This document shows positions 7,499 through 9,500 of a stretch of DNA of 9,500 bases, piece after piece. The number at the start of each line of letters is the position of its first letter. Position 1 is the first letter of the stretch. The notes beneath the pieces were generated by a model. It was given only the letters and a program-made list of their open reading frames with translations, was not told where the DNA came from and searched no databases. The stretch is taken from contig JAHOYW010000131.1 in the NCBI GenBank assembly GCA_019038735.1, positions 1 to 9,500 of the forward strand, read 5' to 3'. This DNA comes from Victivallales bacterium. GTDB taxonomy: Bacteria; Verrucomicrobiota; Lentisphaeria; Victivallales; Victivallaceae. The translations under genes were made by a program, and so were the position numbers.

Positions 7499-8302
7499 AT
7501 GCTTGAGAAAAAATTAGAAAACTTAATGACAATCCTAAAAAAAATGGGAAGTGTCGCGATTTGTTTTTCAGGCGGAACTGACAGCACTTTTTTATCCATG
7601 GCAGCCAGTAAAGCTTTGAAAGCTGACAAGTATCTGTTAATACATGTTTCATCAGAAATGATTCCACGCGTTGAGACTACTTTTGTTAATGAATGGGTGG
7701 AAGAAAATAACTTTCCTCTGAAAATTATTAAAGTCGATCCGCTCGCAAACGAAGATGTTGCCCGCAATGACATAGACCGTTGTTATCATTGCAAAAAAGC
7801 CATCATGGATACTGTTTTTGCGGAAAGCGAGAAAAACGGGCTGGAATACGTTTTAGACGGCACTAATTGCGATGATCTTGGTGATTACCGCCCCGGCATG
7901 AAAGCCGCCAATGAACGTGGTGTACGTCATCCTCTGCTTGAAGCAGGTTTGAATAAAGCGGAAATCAGGATTTTAGCCGACCGCTGGAATCTGCCAAACT
8001 GGAATACTCCACCGTCAGCATGTCTAGCTTCACGTTTGCCATACGGAATGGAATTAAGCTCTGAGCGCTTAAAAATGGTAGATAAGGGCGAAGAATTTTT
8101 GCGTCAACTCGGTTATCATGGTTGCCGGGTGCGTTGTCTGGACGATGGAGCTAAGCTTGAGTTACAGCCGGCTGATTATGTTTCCGCGGCGGAAAACGCT
8201 GAATTAATAGTCAACAAATTAGTCAAAATCGGCTTTAAAAAGGTTTTTCTTGACTTACAGGGATATGTACGCGGAGGCGGACAAAACCCGACGGATAATT
8301 GA
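7499..8302 (+). CDS. larE: LarE-family ATP-dependent sacrificial sulfur transferase
   Basis: This gene encodes 267 residues, close to the 276 of Lactobacillus plantarum LarE. LarE adenylates a carboxylate of the biotin-like pyridinium intermediate and inserts sulfur, a step toward the nickel-pincer nucleotide (NPN) cofactor of lactate racemase and related LarA enzymes. The PP-loop of the N-type ATP pyrophosphatase fold is SGGTDST (residues 24-30). Next come CYHCKK (95-100), DGTNCDDLGDYRPG (120-133) and PPSACLASRLPYG (171-183). Cys175 falls in the ACLASR context where the sacrificial Cys176 of the L. plantarum enzyme lies. Two further cysteines follow (209 and 213, GCRVRC). The gene starts with ATG eight bases after the glycosyltransferase stop, without a clear Shine-Dalgarno. 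The partner genes larA, larB and larC are not in view, so the target enzyme is unknown. A related PP-loop enzyme is a less likely alternative. Confidence 0.9.
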   Translation: MLEKKLENLMTILKKMGSVAICFSGGTDSTFLSMAASKALKADKYLLIHVSSEMIPRVETTFVNEWVEENNFPLKIIKVDPLANEDVARNDIDRCYHCKKAIMDTVFAESEKNGLEYVLDGTNCDDLGDYRPGMKAANERGVRHPLLEAGLNKAEIRILADRWNLPNWNTPPSACLASRLPYGMELSSERLKMVDKGEEFLRQLGYHGCRVRCLDDGAKLELQPADYVSAAENAELIVNKLVKIGFKKVFLDLQGYVRGGGQNPTDN

Positions 8303-8313
8303 AAATTATAAAA

Positions 8314-8318
8314 AAGGA
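8314..8318 (+). promoter_or_regulatory. Ribosome binding site of uxaC
   Basis: AAGGA in an A-rich context lies nine bases before the ATG at 8328, inside the 25-base gap after larE. It supports this start codon. The gap is too short for a clear promoter or terminator, and no hairpin is visible in it. Confidence 0.6.
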
Positions 8319-8327
8319 TTACGTTAA

Positions 8328-9500
8328 ATGAGATTTTTGGGTGATAGTTATTTGATTAGAAATGTTGCTGGTTTGAAGATTTATGACGCGATAAAGGATT
8401 TGCCGATTATTGATCCGCACAATCATGCTAATGTTGAAGAAGTTGCGCTGAATGAGAATTATTCTGACCTATGGCAGCTCTTTGCCGCGACGGATCATTA
8501 TGTATGGGAAGTTTTGCGTAAACGCGGCGTGCCGGAGGAATACCTTACCGGAGACCGTAGTCCAAAAGAAAAGTGGTTGAAGATGGCTTCCGTTTTTCCT
8601 GAGCTGGTCGGCAATCCGGTTTATGAATGGGTTCATCTTGATTTACAACGTTATTTAGGTATTGATACTTTGATTAGTCCTGAAACAGGTGAAGATATTT
8701 GGGGAAAAGCTAACGCGGTTCTGGGACATGATGATAAAAAACCTTTGTCCTTACTTGCGGATATCGGGGTTGAAACGATGTGCTCGACTGATGATCCAGT
8801 AGATTCGCTGGAATACCACCGTCAAATAGAAGATACGGTTGGACACAAACTTATCCGTCCGACATGGCGCCCGGATAAAGCAATGAAAATTGCTAATTCA
8901 GGCTGGCGTGAATACATGAATGAAGTGGCAGAACGTTTTGAAATGAAACTGGATTCAGTGCACGATTTGATAAAAGCTTTGAAACTTTCACATAATTATT
9001 TTGCCGAATTCGGCTGTGTGGCAAGCGACCACGGCGCGGAAGTTCCATTCAGTGGCGATGCTGACCCTGCGGACGCGGATATGGCATTTTGTAAAGCTAT
9101 GAAAGGTGAAAGTTTAGCAAAGTGTGAAGTAGAAGCTTTTATGAGTTATATTTTTGGAAAAGCTGCTGAAATGAATGCAGAAAAAGATTGGGTTTTTCAA
9201 ATTCACATGGGTGCGGTTCGGGATGTTCGTGACTATCTCTTTGATAATCTTGGACCGGATACCGGTGGTGATATTTGTAATTACTATCAGGATCATTTAA
9301 CTCCTTTGAAAAGTTTTTTAAACAAATTCGACGGTAAATTAAAAGTCATATTATATTGTCTCGATCCAATACACCAGCCAATGTTGACGACTTTATCCCG
9401 CGCTTTTGGCGAGAAAGTCCGCTTAGGATCGGCATGGTGGCTCTGTGATAATCCTATTGGCATGAGGCGTCAATTAGAATACATCGGCTCAGTTGACGTA
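8328..9500 (+). CDS. uxaC: Glucuronate (uronate) isomerase, 3'-truncated by window edge
   Basis: The open frame runs without a stop from ATG 8328 to the right edge, giving 391 residues. E. coli UxaC has 470, so roughly the last 60-80 are missing. UxaC interconverts D-glucuronate with D-fructuronate and D-galacturonate with D-tagaturonate in cytoplasmic hexuronate catabolism. It is a TIM-barrel member of the amidohydrolase superfamily. Visible hallmarks are the metal-binding HxH in PIIDPHNH (His31 and His33), SDHG (Asp234, His235), QIHMGAVRD (His293), the GPDTG motif just after it, KVILYCLDP, and RLGSAWWLCDNPIGMRRQLE near the edge. This is the same motif order as in E. coli UxaC. The last catalytic Asp expected near the C-terminal barrel strand is beyond the window. 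The start is supported by AAGGA nine bases upstream. Other hexuronate genes (uxaA, uxaB, uxuA) may lie to the right, which cannot be checked here. Confidence 0.94.
   Translation, partial: MRFLGDSYLIRNVAGLKIYDAIKDLPIIDPHNHANVEEVALNENYSDLWQLFAATDHYVWEVLRKRGVPEEYLTGDRSPKEKWLKMASVFPELVGNPVYEWVHLDLQRYLGIDTLISPETGEDIWGKANAVLGHDDKKPLSLLADIGVETMCSTDDPVDSLEYHRQIEDTVGHKLIRPTWRPDKAMKIANSGWREYMNEVAERFEMKLDSVHDLIKALKLSHNYFAEFGCVASDHGAEVPFSGDADPADADMAFCKAMKGESLAKCEVEAFMSYIFGKAAEMNAEKDWVFQIHMGAVRDVRDYLFDNLGPDTGGDICNYYQDHLTPLKSFLNKFDGKLKVILYCLDPIHQPMLTTLSRAFGEKVRLGSAWWLCDNPIGMRRQLEYIGSVDV

Noticed and set aside
7432..7773. A 113-codon antisense frame spanning the glycosyltransferase/larE junction
   Set aside because: It covers the conserved N-terminal PP-loop coding region of larE on the opposite strand and its translation shows no domain. 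The + strand genes explain the sequence.
8303..8327. Possible terminator or promoter between larE and uxaC
   Set aside because: The gap is only 25 A/T-rich bases, has no inverted repeat followed by a T-run, and is mostly taken up by the uxaC ribosome binding site.
9114..9296. A 60-codon antisense frame near the right edge
   Set aside because: It lies inside uxaC, over the conserved QIHMGAVRD coding region, and its translation is low-complexity Ile/Asn/Thr.

Overview
This window looks like a gene-dense bacterial chromosome segment of moderate GC (estimated by eye at about 40-43 %). Six genes lie on the + strand, none on the - strand, and the gaps are +12, +6, -8, +8 and +25 bases. A Gram-negative host is suggested by a lipoprotein signal with Ala at +2 and by a large alpha-2-macroglobulin (A2M)-like protein of the periplasmic type. 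The flavour of the genes (giant A2M, GT4 enzyme with an EX7Q motif, uronate isomerase) suggests the PVC superphylum, perhaps Lentisphaerota. That placement is an inference from protein style, not a demonstrated match.

Layout. (1) Bases 2-3625 hold the C-terminal 1207 residues of an A2M-family protein whose beginning lies left of the window. The frame is open through base 2, so the ATG at 167 is internal. The thioester site is replaced by unrelated residues. (2) Bases 3638-4018 encode a small lipoprotein of unknown function. (3) Bases 4025-6334 encode a ComEC/Rec2 DNA-uptake channel whose C-terminal metallo-beta-lactamase-like domain has lost its metal ligands. (4) Bases 6327-7490 encode a GT4 glycosyltransferase that probably starts at TTG, inside the end of comEC. 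(5) Bases 7499-8302 encode a LarE-family sulfur transferase. (6) Bases 8328-9500 encode the first 391 residues of a glucuronate/uronate isomerase (UxaC) that runs off the right edge.

The spacing suggests co-transcription, at least from the lipoprotein to larE. The functions (envelope defence or structure, DNA uptake, glycan synthesis, nickel-pincer cofactor synthesis, hexuronate catabolism) do not form one recognisable pathway. I see no RNA gene, mobile element, CRISPR array, phage feature, convincing promoter or rho-independent terminator. I do not see an undescribed multi-gene system. The best leads are the two proteins that keep their fold but appear to have lost their catalytic or reactive residues, and the uncharacterised lipoprotein next to the A2M gene.
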